Shown here: positions 5,756 through 12,666 of the stretch, piece after piece | Layout: the number at the start of each line of letters is the position of its first letter | Position numbering within the stretch: position 1 is the stretch's first letter | Source of the DNA: Deltaproteobacteria bacterium | GTDB lineage: Bacteria > Desulfobacterota > UBA8473 | Length of the DNA: 12,666 nt | NCBI GenBank assembly: GCA_030621455.1 | Contig: JAUXHQ010000019.1 | Location: 1 to 12,666, forward strand | Reading direction: 5' to 3' | The notes under the pieces: model-generated | The model's input: the letters and a program-made list of their open reading frames with translations, nothing else | The model's database searches: none | Told to the model about the DNA's origin: nothing | Program-made: the position numbers and the translations under genes

Positions 5756-5959
5756 GTGGCCAAGATAATTATTGACAGGAATAGATGTAAGGGCTGTGGC
5801 TTTTGTGTTGTGGCTTGCCCGAAGGATCTTATCAGGATTGACAAAGAACTGAACATTCAAGGATATCTCCCCGCTATGATAGCGGACAATGACAACTGTA
5901 CCGGATGTGCGCTTTGCGCTGAGGTTTGCCCGGATGTGGCCATCGAGGTTTATAAGTGA
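5756..5959 (+). CDS. 2-oxoacid:ferredoxin oxidoreductase delta subunit (2[4Fe-4S] ferredoxin)
   Basis: This 67-residue bacterial-type ferredoxin has two complete CxxCxxCxxxCP motifs: C11, C14, C17, C21-P22 and C48, C51, C54, C58-P59. These bind two [4Fe-4S] clusters. As the delta subunit it would pass electrons from the TPP-containing catalytic subunits to free ferredoxin. The start is GTG 5756, because MAKIIIDRNRCKGCGFC is the usual N-terminus for this family. The nearest ribosome-binding sequence, AGGAGGTGGT at 5734-5743, lies 12-15 nt upstream, which is longer than usual. It is the first gene of a four-gene operon (delta, alpha, beta, gamma), an order common for VOR/KOR enzymes in anaerobes. 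The alpha gene begins 22 bp after its stop. Confidence 0.92.
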   Translation: MAKIIIDRNRCKGCGFCVVACPKDLIRIDKELNIQGYLPAMIADNDNCTGCALCAEVCPDVAIEVYK

Positions 5960-5981
5960 TGGGTGAAAGGACGGAACAGGT

Positions 5982-7046
5982 ATGGCAGAAAAGACCCTTC
6001 TGAAAGGAAACATCGCTCTGGCTCAAGGTGCCATTGCGGCAGGGTGCAGATACTATTTCGGTTATCCGATTACTCCCCAGAATGATATACCCGAATACCT
6101 CTCCGCGGAGTTGCCGAAGATCGGCGGGACCTTCATACAGGCTGAAAGCGAATTGGCTTCAATAAATATGGTCATGGGGGCATCTGCAGCAGGCGCCAGG
6201 GTTATGACTTCTTCTTCAGGGCCCGGCATATCACTGATGCAGGAAGGCATGTCATATATGGCGGGAAGCGAGCTGCCCGCGTTGGTGGTAAATGTCATGA
6301 GGGTCGGTCCCGGTCTGGGCGGCATCGCCCCTACCCAGGGTGATTATTTTCAGGCAACCCGTGGTGGTGGGCATGGGGACTATTTTAATATTGTCCTGGC
6401 TCCTGCCTCTGTTCAAGAAATGTTTGGTCTCGCAATCAAGGCCTTCGATTTGTCCGACAAATATCGAAATCCTGCAATGATTCTGTGTGATGCCGTCTTG
6501 GGCCAAATGAAAGAACCGGTTATTCTGGAAGAGAGGGGCGCTGAAGCTCCTCCCGCCAGACCGTGGGCGCTGACAGGCGCCAAAGGGCGCAAGCCCCAGT
6601 TTCTTAAGACTCTCTATCTTTCCGATGGGGAACAGGAAGCCCACAACCTCGAACTGAAGGGAAAATATGATCTCTTGAGAAAAGAGGATGTCCTCTTCGA
6701 GGGGAAAGGATTGGATGATTCTGAGGTTGTTATTGTAGCTTTTGGGACGGTTTCCCGAATCGTCAAGACCGCAATACAGATGGCCGGAGACGAAGGCATT
6801 AGGGTGGGCTTGATACGTCCGATTACCCTGTTTCCATTTCCTGCCGAGGTTGTTCGACGGACCGCCAAAAAGATACGCAGGGTTTTGGTGGTGGAGATGA
6901 ATACAGGTCAGATGGTTGAAGATGTGAGACTATCGATTGAAGATAAGGTTAAACTCAGGTTTTATGGTCGTCCCGGAGGGGGTATACCTACTCCTGAAGA
7001 TGTGTTGAGAGAGATAAAGGTGACGCTCGATGAAAAAGGTTTTTAG
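5982..7046 (+). CDS. vorB: 2-ketoisovalerate (3-methyl-2-oxobutanoate):ferredoxin oxidoreductase alpha subunit VorB
   Basis: This 354-residue subunit is cytoplasmic and has the family hallmarks: GYPITPQNDIPEYL at 27-40, AESELASINMVMGASAAGARVMTSSSGPG at about 54-82, and the glycine-rich GPGLGGIAPTQGDYFQATRGGGHGDY block. The N-terminal pyrimidine-binding domain is followed by a transketolase C-terminal-like domain with VEMNTGQMVEDVRL near the end. It forms part of the active site for oxidative decarboxylation of branched-chain 2-oxoacids to acyl-CoA, coupled to ferredoxin, or the reverse carboxylation. The length and the block around GYPITPQND resemble VorB proteins more than the longer KorA or single-chain PorA. 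Substrate choice (2-ketoisovalerate against 2-oxoglutarate) is inferred and could be wrong. ATG 5982 follows AAGGACGG. It overlaps the beta gene by 17 bp, indicating translational coupling. Confidence 0.9.
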   Translation: MAEKTLLKGNIALAQGAIAAGCRYYFGYPITPQNDIPEYLSAELPKIGGTFIQAESELASINMVMGASAAGARVMTSSSGPGISLMQEGMSYMAGSELPALVVNVMRVGPGLGGIAPTQGDYFQATRGGGHGDYFNIVLAPASVQEMFGLAIKAFDLSDKYRNPAMILCDAVLGQMKEPVILEERGAEAPPARPWALTGAKGRKPQFLKTLYLSDGEQEAHNLELKGKYDLLRKEDVLFEGKGLDDSEVVIVAFGTVSRIVKTAIQMAGDEGIRVGLIRPITLFPFPAEVVRRTAKKIRRVLVVEMNTGQMVEDVRLSIEDKVKLRFYGRPGGGIPTPEDVLREIKVTLDEKGF

Positions 7047-7782
7047 TAGACCGAAGAGCTTGGTTGATTGTCAGACCCATTTTTGCCCTGGGTGCACGCA
7101 CGGCACTGCCCATAGATTAGTGGCAGATGCTATTGACCACTTTGGTGTCCGGGAAAAGACGATCGGGGTTTCCGGTGTGGGGTGCGCTGTCTTTATGTAT
7201 GATTATTTTGCCTTTGACGCGATTGAGGCCCCCCATGGTCGGGCGCCTGCAGTTGCCACCGGCATTAAACGGGTACATCCGGACAAGATCGTCTTTACAT
7301 ATCAAGGTGACGGTGACCTGGCGTCCATAGGTACTTCGGAGATAATCCACACTGCCAATAGGGGCGAGAGTATAACGGTAATTTTCATCAATAATACCGT
7401 ATATGGGATGACCGGCGGGCAGATGGCCCCCACAACGTTATTGGGCCAAAAGACCACCACGACCCCTTACGGACGGAACTTCCGAAATGATGGCTATCCC
7501 ATACGAATGGCAGAGATGTTGGCTACCTTGGAAGGAGTTGCCTATTCAACTAGGGTCTCCATGCATAATGCAAAGGAGGTCCTTAAGGCCAAAAAGGCTG
7601 TTAGAAAAGCCTTTGAAATGCAGATAGCTGACATGGGTCTCACATTTGTGGAACTCTTGTCGGCCTGTCATACCAACTGGCGGGTTAAACCCCTGGAAGG
7701 CCAGAAAAGGGTCGAAGAGGAGATGATCCCTTACTTTACATTGGGGGTTTTCAAGGAGCGAAAGGAAAAGGATTTCTTGTAG
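7030..7782 (+). CDS. 2-oxoacid:ferredoxin oxidoreductase beta subunit (TPP-binding)
   Basis: The 250-residue protein carries the thiamine pyrophosphate motif: GDGDLASIG at 93-101, then NNTVYGMTGGQMAPTT. Cysteines C19 and C22 (HFCPGC), C52 (GVGCAVF) and C213 (LSACHTNW) match the four ligands of the proximal [4Fe-4S] cluster in this subunit. HGRA at 69-72 is the conserved segment between them. It binds TPP and Mg2+ and carries out decarboxylation with the alpha subunit. The start ATG 7030 lies inside the end of vorB, 7 nt after AAAGGTGA. The gamma gene begins 17 bp after its stop. In VOR nomenclature this would be VorA. Function is secure at the family level; the substrate is inferred from the alpha subunit. 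Confidence 0.93.
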   Translation: MKKVFSRPKSLVDCQTHFCPGCTHGTAHRLVADAIDHFGVREKTIGVSGVGCAVFMYDYFAFDAIEAPHGRAPAVATGIKRVHPDKIVFTYQGDGDLASIGTSEIIHTANRGESITVIFINNTVYGMTGGQMAPTTLLGQKTTTTPYGRNFRNDGYPIRMAEMLATLEGVAYSTRVSMHNAKEVLKAKKAVRKAFEMQIADMGLTFVELLSACHTNWRVKPLEGQKRVEEEMIPYFTLGVFKERKEKDFL

Positions 7783-7799
7783 ATTTTGAGGGTCGGTAG

Positions 7800-8360
7800 A
7801 TGTATTATGATGTAATTATGGCGGGTTTTGGGGGGCAGGGTATCATGCTAATGGCAGACATACTTGCCCTGATAGCTATGAAAGAGGGGAAGAATGTTAC
7901 GTGGATGCCTTCGTACGGCGTGGAAATGAGGGGTGGGACCGCTAACTGTACTGTGGTAGTCTCTTCAGAAGAGATAGGGTCTCCTGTGACCGGGCACCCA
8001 TACAGTGCTATCGTGATGAATGAACCTTCCCTTCTCAAATATGAACCGATGGTCAGACCCAAAGGGTTTTTGCTGCTCAACACATCTTTGATAGACCCCG
8101 AAAAGACAAACCGGAAAGATATAGACAAATTGTTACTACCTGCCAACGAGATGGCTCAGAGACTGGGGAATTCCCAAATGGCGAATATGGTTGCCATGGG
8201 GGCGTTTATCGAAAAGACAAAGATCGTTTCTCTCGAATTGGCTATTAAATTATTACCTGAGATGTTCCCTAACCGCCCTTCCAGTTTCATATCGAATAAC
8301 TCGAGGGCCATCGAGAAAGGCGCGGAATTTGCTTCAAACGGGGGTGATTTTTCAGTATGA
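7800..8360 (+). CDS. 2-oxoacid:ferredoxin oxidoreductase gamma subunit
   Basis: This 186-residue subunit begins with the glycine-rich GFGGQG at 9-14 and has PSYGVEMRGGTANC at 37-50, both diagnostic of the gamma subunit, which contributes to CoA binding and assembly of the complex. The usual length is 175-200 residues, so it is complete. ATG 7800 lies 6 nt after GAGGGT (7788-7793). It is the last gene of the operon. Its final nine bases (8352-8360) overlap the 3' end of the convergent pbp1A gene, and no terminator separates the two. Confidence 0.93.
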   Translation: MYYDVIMAGFGGQGIMLMADILALIAMKEGKNVTWMPSYGVEMRGGTANCTVVVSSEEIGSPVTGHPYSAIVMNEPSLLKYEPMVRPKGFLLLNTSLIDPEKTNRKDIDKLLLPANEMAQRLGNSQMANMVAMGAFIEKTKIVSLELAIKLLPEMFPNRPSSFISNNSRAIEKGAEFASNGGDFSV

Positions 8361-10424
8361 TTCAAGCCTGAAAAAATCCGCGACATCTGATTTCACGGCG
8401 TAGTCAGAGTACTCTGTCGGCGCGGTACCTTCTTTGAACGATTCAAATATAATGCTGGTTGATTCGGGAGTTGGTAGAAGCCCTGTCTTTTTGTCTATCT
8501 TTACGAATACAATGCCTTCCGGAACAGGAAACTCCATTATTTCCTTATCCCTCAATATCTCTTTCATAAATTGGAGCCAGATGGGTGCGGCTGCTCGCGA
8601 ACCGGTTTCATGATTTCCTAAGTCGCGTTCCTCATCGAACCCTACCCAGCATCCGGCAATTATGTCCGGAGTAAATCCCACGAACCATGCATCCATATGG
8701 TTGTTCGTTGAACCGGTCTTGCCTCCGCACGATCTACCCAGGGCCTTTGCCCTCCAACCTGTACCATTTTGTACGACACCTTTCAGAAGGCTTGTCATTA
8801 TATAAGCGGTTTCCGGGCTTATGGTCTCTTCCACGTAAGGTTCATTCTCTTCTAATACTTTACCCTCCCGATCGACAACCCGTGTCACAAAGATGGGTTC
8901 TACTCTTTTCCCCAGGGCCACAAAGACAGCATACGCCCTTGTTAGCTCCAGGAGTGAGACGCTGGAAGAACCGAGGGCCATCGTGAGGTCCATGTTAAGG
9001 GAGGAGACTATCCCAAGCCGTCTGGCATATGCGGATGCATAGTTTATACCCATATTTCTAAGGATCTTCACTGTCACAATATTCCTGGACTTAGCCAGCG
9101 CTTCTCGAAAAGTAATAGGCCCATGGAACTTCCTGCCGTAATTTTTTGGCTTCCAGGTCTCTTCTCTTTCCGGATCATCGTAGATAATAGGTGAATCAAT
9201 AATAGTCGTCCCGGGTGTATAGCCGTTATCTAAAGCAGCCGCATATATGATGGGTTTGAAGGCAGACCCTGCCTGTCTTTTTGCCTGAATAGCCCGGTTA
9301 AACTGGCTTCTATTAAAATCTCTTCCACCCACCATTGCTTTGATATGTCCTGTGTGTGGGTCCATACATACCAGAGCCCCCTGAACCCCCACCCCTTCTT
9401 CAGGTTCCTGATAATTCTGCCTTTCATCCAAGTCCGCGAGTCCAGATTCCAAAGCCCTCTCAGCCGCAGTTTGCATGTCCAGGTTCACAGTAGTATAAAC
9501 TCGCAAACCATCTTTGTAAAGGCTATCGCTGCCGTAGTTTTTTTCTATGTACCTGCGGACATGTTCGGTAAAATACGGAGCCTCATGGATCTGTCTGTTT
9601 TCTCTGGCCTTCAGGTCCACAGGTTTATTAGATACCTCTTTGAACTGTTTAGCGGTTATGAAATTTTCTTCAAGCATTCGCTTCAAGACATAGGCTCGAC
9701 GTTTCTTTGCCATTTCGGGGTTGGTGAAGGGTGAGTATGCACTGGGAGCCCGTGGAAGCCCTGCGAGCATGGCGCATTCAGCCAGGTTCAAGTCTTCTGC
9801 ATGCTTCTCAAAATAACTCTGAGCCGCTGTCTCAACACCATAAGCACCGTGACCCAGATAGATCTGGTTCAAGTAGAGAAAGAGTATATCTTCCTTTGAA
9901 AGCTGGTTCTCTATCCTGTAAGCGAGTATAGCCTCCCTTATCTTTCTCGAAAAACGCCTCTCCGGTGAAAGTAAAAGGTATTTGGTCACCTGCTGGGTGA
10001 TTGTACTACCTCCCTGAACAATCTTGCCCGCTTCAATATTCTTGAAAACGGCCCTGACTATACCGAGAAAGCTTATGCCCTTATGTTCATAAAACTGGCT
10101 GTCTTCAGCGGCTATAAAGGCCTCCATGAGTAGTCTCGGAATCTTTTCCAGAGGGATCACAGTCCTTTTCTCAATATAAAACTCCCCTATTAGTTCACCT
10201 CCATCAGAATAAACCTTGGTTGTAATATTGGGGTGGTAGTTTTTCAATATGGAAAGGTCCGGCAGTCCTTTGCTGAAATAATAGTAGGTTCCGGCGATGG
10301 ATACCGTCAGGATAACCAAGAGGATGGAGGCGCTGATGGCGATAAATCTAACAAAGCCTGTTCTCCTCCTTTGATTAGGCTCTGACCTGTTTGTATTAGA
10401 ATTGCCTTTTTTGAGTCGCATCAT
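8352..10424 (-). CDS. mrcA: Penicillin-binding protein 1A (bifunctional glycosyltransferase/transpeptidase)
   Basis: This 690-residue class A PBP polymerises and cross-links peptidoglycan. A basic cytoplasmic tail (residues 1-26, with QRRR) precedes one membrane anchor at about 26-50. The GT51 glycosyltransferase domain has E107-D108 in AAEDSQFYEHKG, GGSTITQQ at 138-145, and RKIREAILAYRIE. The transpeptidase domain has the SxxK nucleophile S387-K390 (GSAFK), SRN at 446-448 and KTGS at 569-572, so both activities look intact. The length is normal for a short PBP1A. The tandem ATG-ATG at 10424 and 10421 has only weak ribosome-binding sequence upstream, which fits translation from a polycistronic message with comM 51 bp upstream. 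The protein acts at the outer face of the cytoplasmic membrane. Confidence 0.93.
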   Translation of the reverse strand: MMRLKKGNSNTNRSEPNQRRRTGFVRFIAISASILLVILTVSIAGTYYYFSKGLPDLSILKNYHPNITTKVYSDGGELIGEFYIEKRTVIPLEKIPRLLMEAFIAAEDSQFYEHKGISFLGIVRAVFKNIEAGKIVQGGSTITQQVTKYLLLSPERRFSRKIREAILAYRIENQLSKEDILFLYLNQIYLGHGAYGVETAAQSYFEKHAEDLNLAECAMLAGLPRAPSAYSPFTNPEMAKKRRAYVLKRMLEENFITAKQFKEVSNKPVDLKARENRQIHEAPYFTEHVRRYIEKNYGSDSLYKDGLRVYTTVNLDMQTAAERALESGLADLDERQNYQEPEEGVGVQGALVCMDPHTGHIKAMVGGRDFNRSQFNRAIQAKRQAGSAFKPIIYAAALDNGYTPGTTIIDSPIIYDDPEREETWKPKNYGRKFHGPITFREALAKSRNIVTVKILRNMGINYASAYARRLGIVSSLNMDLTMALGSSSVSLLELTRAYAVFVALGKRVEPIFVTRVVDREGKVLEENEPYVEETISPETAYIMTSLLKGVVQNGTGWRAKALGRSCGGKTGSTNNHMDAWFVGFTPDIIAGCWVGFDEERDLGNHETGSRAAAPIWLQFMKEILRDKEIMEFPVPEGIVFVKIDKKTGLLPTPESTSIIFESFKEGTAPTEYSDYAVKSDVADFFRLESY

Positions 10425-10475
10425 ATTACTTCATCGCCGACTAATTCATCGGCCTCATCCCCTATATGCCCTGCT

Positions 10476-12005
10476 CTAAAACGGAGCCCTATCGAGACTC
10501 CGATATTGAATGGCCTCAGAAATATGGTATGGGGTTATTTCATCTCCCCCTTCAAGGTCGGCGATAGTACGAGAGACCTTGAGTATCCGGGTATATGCCC
10601 TTGCGCTTAAACCGAGTTTGCTTATGGCTGTTTCCAGGAGTCTCTTCGACTCCTCCCCTATCTGACAATACTTTGTAATATGCCGGGAGGTCATCTGTGC
10701 GTTGCAGTGGATCTTATTACTATGGAGTCGTTCCTTCTGGATTTCCCTGGCAGAGTTTACCCTTTTCCTGATCGTTTGAGATGATTCACCTGATCTTTCG
10801 TCAGAGAGGTCTTTATAACTGACTGATGGGACCTCAATATGTATGTCAATACGGTCCAACAAGGGCCCTGAGATCTTTGCCTTGTACTTCTGGATTTGGG
10901 GAGAGGTACAGTTACACTCATGATGAGGATCCGTGAAAAATCCGCATGGACATGGATTCATTGCCGCCACAAGCATGAATTGGGCTGGATACGTCAGTGA
11001 AGTCACTGCCCTGGATATAGTAACCTGTCCGTCTTCTACCGGCTGCCGCATAACTTCCAGTACATTCTTCTTAAACTCCGGCAGTTCGTCGAGAAAGAGA
11101 ACTCCATTATGGGACAGGCTAACTTCCCCAGGCTTGGGAACCTGTCCGCCCCCAATAAGTCCGGCATCGGAGATCGTATGGTGGGGAGATCGAAAAGGCC
11201 GAGTGACGATCAAGGCGCTGTCATTGTTGATTAAACCCATCACACTGTGGATCTTTGTAGTCTCTATCGCCTCTTCAAAGGACATATCTGACAATATGGT
11301 GGGTATCCTGTCAGCCAGCATCGTCTTTCCGGCGCCGGGAGGACCGATCATGATAACATTATGCCCGCCGGCAGCCGCGATCTCCAAGGCCCTTTTCGCA
11401 TGTTCCTGCCCTTTTACCTCGTTGAAGTCTACGGGATATGTAAGATTCCTCTTGAATGTCTCTTCCAAATCAACGGTGGTAGGCTCAATGGATAGGGACT
11501 TGTTTAGGAAGTCGACCACATCTCCCAGAGTTTTAACAGCTAAAACACTTACCCCCTTTACGACGGCTGCTTCTTTTGCATTGGCCTGAGGGATTATCAG
11601 CCCCATGAGACCGTTGTCTCTAGTTGCTACAGCCATTGAGAGCGAGCCCCTGATGGGCTTTATCCTTCCGTCAAGGGATAATTCTCCCAGTATTAGAAAA
11701 TTCTCCAGCATGCTCTTTTCCACCACGCCGGAGGCGGCCAACATTCCTACCGCTATGGGTAGATCAAATGCGGCCCCTTCCTTTTTTATGTCGGCTGGGG
11801 CCAAGTTTACCGTGATCTTCTTCGATGGAAATTCGTATCCTGAATTCTTAACAGCGGATCTTACCCGTTCCTTACTCTCCTTCACAGCTCCGTCCGGGAG
11901 CCCAACCGTAGCAAAGGATGGCAGCCCAAGGGCTATGTCTACCTCTACTTCAACTTTATATGCATTCACTCCTTGAATAGCACTGCTTAAAACCTTTGCC
12001 AGCAT
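10476..12005 (-). CDS. comM: ComM/YifB-type Mg-chelatase-like AAA+ protein
   Basis: The 509-residue protein matches the family length. An N-terminal S5/Lon-like ChlI domain (about 20-170, with AFDLPIAVGMLAASG and LGELSLDGRI) precedes the AAA+ core: GPPGAGKT Walker A at 221-228, FLDELPE Walker B at 304-310, and DRIDIHIEV with an arginine at 385. The cysteine cluster CPCG at 352-355 and HECNC at 362-366 is typical of the ComM zinc-binding insert. The C-terminal Mg-chelatase domain includes LSARAYTRILKVSRTIADLEG. In naturally competent bacteria ComM is a hexameric helicase that promotes branch migration during transformation; elsewhere its role is unclear. ATG at 12005 follows AAGGA. On the same strand AATATA (12033-12038 as read on the plus strand) could be a -10 box TATATT, without a good -35. 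It probably leads a two-gene operon with pbp1A. Confidence 0.95.
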   Translation of the reverse strand: MLAKVLSSAIQGVNAYKVEVEVDIALGLPSFATVGLPDGAVKESKERVRSAVKNSGYEFPSKKITVNLAPADIKKEGAAFDLPIAVGMLAASGVVEKSMLENFLILGELSLDGRIKPIRGSLSMAVATRDNGLMGLIIPQANAKEAAVVKGVSVLAVKTLGDVVDFLNKSLSIEPTTVDLEETFKRNLTYPVDFNEVKGQEHAKRALEIAAAGGHNVIMIGPPGAGKTMLADRIPTILSDMSFEEAIETTKIHSVMGLINNDSALIVTRPFRSPHHTISDAGLIGGGQVPKPGEVSLSHNGVLFLDELPEFKKNVLEVMRQPVEDGQVTISRAVTSLTYPAQFMLVAAMNPCPCGFFTDPHHECNCTSPQIQKYKAKISGPLLDRIDIHIEVPSVSYKDLSDERSGESSQTIRKRVNSAREIQKERLHSNKIHCNAQMTSRHITKYCQIGEESKRLLETAISKLGLSARAYTRILKVSRTIADLEGGDEITPYHISEAIQYRSLDRAPF

Positions 12006-12103
12006 TATATGTCCTTGTGTTTGCCGGACAGGAATATACGAGTTTACGTCTCACACCATGGAAAGGCTCGGACTCTGCGTCTTACGGTGACCCAATTCTC
12101 TGG

Positions 12104-12217
12104 AATTATTTTTACCTGTGCAGTTACTCAACCCCAGTGTCTTTGATGATTCAGTGAACAGCATTGTGTTAAGCAGCCAAGCGGTAAACCCGACCAACTG
12201 CATAGGTCGAATTATTT
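12104..12217. mobile_element. MITE-like element, copy 3 (internally deleted), with target duplication
   Basis: The element spans 12112-12209 (98 bp) in the same orientation as copies 1 and 2. Left end ACCTGTGCAGTT (12114-12125) and right end AACTGCATAGGTCG (12196-12209) are the family termini, with TT in place of the outermost CG on the left. The exact 8-bp direct repeat AATTATTT at 12104-12111 and 12210-12217 is the target duplication. Compared with copy 1, about 12 bp are missing near AGTGTC and about 130 bp from the middle. The large deletion joins GTTAAG to the AGCC...AAGCGGTAAACC segment, where both flanks in copy 1 contain TAAG. Confidence 0.85.
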
Positions 12218-12266
12218 TGATTGTATCAACATCCATATCTCAAGGCAAGGGTTTTTTGGGTTATGG

Positions 12267-12295
12267 TTGACAACCGGGAAGGTTTGGTCTATTCT
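12267..12295 (+). promoter_or_regulatory. Sigma70-type promoter for the His-tail protein gene
   Basis: A perfect -35 box TTGACA at 12267-12272, a 17-bp spacer, and a -10 box TATTCT at 12290-12295 (4 of 6 consensus). Transcription would start near 12302 and give a leader of about 70 nt before ATG 12375. This is the best promoter match I found in the window. Confidence 0.6.
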
Positions 12296-12374
12296 CAATT
12301 CATGCTCGGTGGACCAACAGGCTATTGAACATATCATGCAGTGGCGAATATTCAATCGAGGGGAGAATCGAATT

Positions 12375-12629
12375 ATGGTAGAGGATGAAATCAAAAAGTT
12401 GGCTGTGCTCTTGAACCATTGGATAAAGCATAATGATGATCACATTAAGGAGTATATGAAATGGGCGGATGTGGCAGACAGACACGGGTTGAAAGAAGTA
12501 GCACATAACCTGAAAGCTGCCGCTGAGTTTATAAACCGATCGAGTGAGCAATTCAGTACTGCCCGGAAAGAGATGCCCGTCTCACCGGAGGAAGAAGGAC
12601 ATGAGCATGGCCATGATCACCATCATTGA
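12375..12629 (+). CDS. Small helical protein with histidine-rich C-terminal tail, function unknown
   Basis: The product has 84 residues. Residues 1-65 look all-helical, with a conserved-looking motif LLNHWIKHNDDHIKEYMKWADVADRHG rich in His, Trp and acidic residues, then LKAAAEFI. The tail HEHGHDHHH has six histidines in nine residues and would bind transition metals such as Ni or Zn; together with HWIKHNDDH this suggests metal handling. I recall similar short HWIxHNxxH proteins in anaerobic bacteria and archaea but cannot name a characterised member. ATG 12375 is chosen because GAGGGGAG lies at 12358-12365 and a good promoter lies upstream; the frame open to TTG 12267 overlaps that promoter. 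No partner gene is visible on either side, and no membrane segment or signal peptide is present. Confidence 0.72.
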   Translation: MVEDEIKKLAVLLNHWIKHNDDHIKEYMKWADVADRHGLKEVAHNLKAAAEFINRSSEQFSTARKEMPVSPEEEGHEHGHDHHH

Positions 12630-12666
12630 TTAATCGGCCTGGGCTACTATCACGGACTCTTAAGGT

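Larger units (their letters stand above)
12006..12374. other. Divergent intergenic region with MITE copy 3 and a forward promoter
   Basis: This 369-bp region lies between the start of comM (minus) and the small His-tail gene (plus). It holds the short MITE derivative at 12104-12217 and a sigma70-like promoter at 12267-12295. The frame open upstream of ATG 12375 runs through the promoter itself, so I treat it as non-coding leader. Confidence 0.6.

Noticed and set aside
8687..9931. Plus-strand open frames antisense to pbp1A
   Set aside because: pbp1A reads continuously with all catalytic motifs. These frames lack ribosome-binding sites and recognisable protein features.
10933..11589. 218-codon open frame on the plus strand
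   Set aside because: It is antisense to comM, whose AAA+ motifs are intact. The translated sequence is Ser/Pro-rich and shows no recognisable domain.
12267..12374. N-terminal extension of the His-tail protein
   Set aside because: It coincides with a TTGACA-N17-TATTCT promoter, and the good ribosome-binding site serves ATG 12375.

Overview
The window reads as a chromosomal segment of a flagellated, Gram-negative-type anaerobe. It holds flagellar accessory genes, c-di-GMP signalling genes, a four-subunit 2-oxoacid:ferredoxin oxidoreductase, a class A penicillin-binding protein and a ComM-type AAA+ protein. A ferredoxin-linked ketoacid oxidoreductase implies anaerobic metabolism. The style of the flagellar genes and the abundant short palindromic repeats would fit a deltaproteobacterial (Desulfobacterota-like) or Nitrospirota-like lineage. 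That placement is an inference, because no rRNA or other marker gene is present.

Layout. Positions 1-1168 (+) are the end of a flagellar cluster: a FliT/FlgN-like chaperone cut by the window edge, FlaG, and a small flagellum-associated protein whose ribosome-binding region touches a 13-bp perfect hairpin. Positions 1169-1540 are non-coding and hold two palindromic repeat elements. Positions 1541-3853 (+) form a two-gene unit: a receiver/coiled-coil/SHOCT protein and a receiver-GAF-HD-GYP c-di-GMP phosphodiesterase. Positions 4294-5163 (+) encode a YcgR-like PilZ protein with a long helical insert inside its PilZ domain. Positions 5756-8360 (+) are a tight operon in the order ferredoxin, alpha, beta, gamma, best read as a VOR-type (2-ketoisovalerate) ferredoxin oxidoreductase. 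Its last gene runs 9 bp into the convergent pbp1A gene. Positions 8352-12005 (-) are comM followed by pbp1A. Positions 12375-12629 (+) encode a small helical protein with a histidine-rich tail behind a good sigma70-like promoter.

How the genes relate. The two receiver proteins, the HD-GYP hydrolase and the PilZ receptor give a phosphorelay input, a c-di-GMP degrading enzyme and a c-di-GMP receptor beside flagellar genes, which suggests a local motility-control module. No histidine kinase is visible here. The VOR operon, comM/pbp1A and the His-tail protein look like unrelated neighbours.

The most distinctive non-coding feature is a family of miniature inverted-repeat elements with three copies, at 3972-4215, about 5397-5642, and 12112-12209. 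Copy 1 has 14-bp terminal inverted repeats and an exact 8-bp target duplication. Copy 3 is an internally deleted derivative with its own exact 8-bp duplication. Copy 2 is about 91% identical to copy 1 by eye but has a degraded left end. No transposase is encoded in the window, so these are non-autonomous. Copies 1 and 2 lie in the same orientation on either side of the PilZ gene. I found no rRNA, tRNA, CRISPR array, riboswitch or convincing rho-independent terminator.
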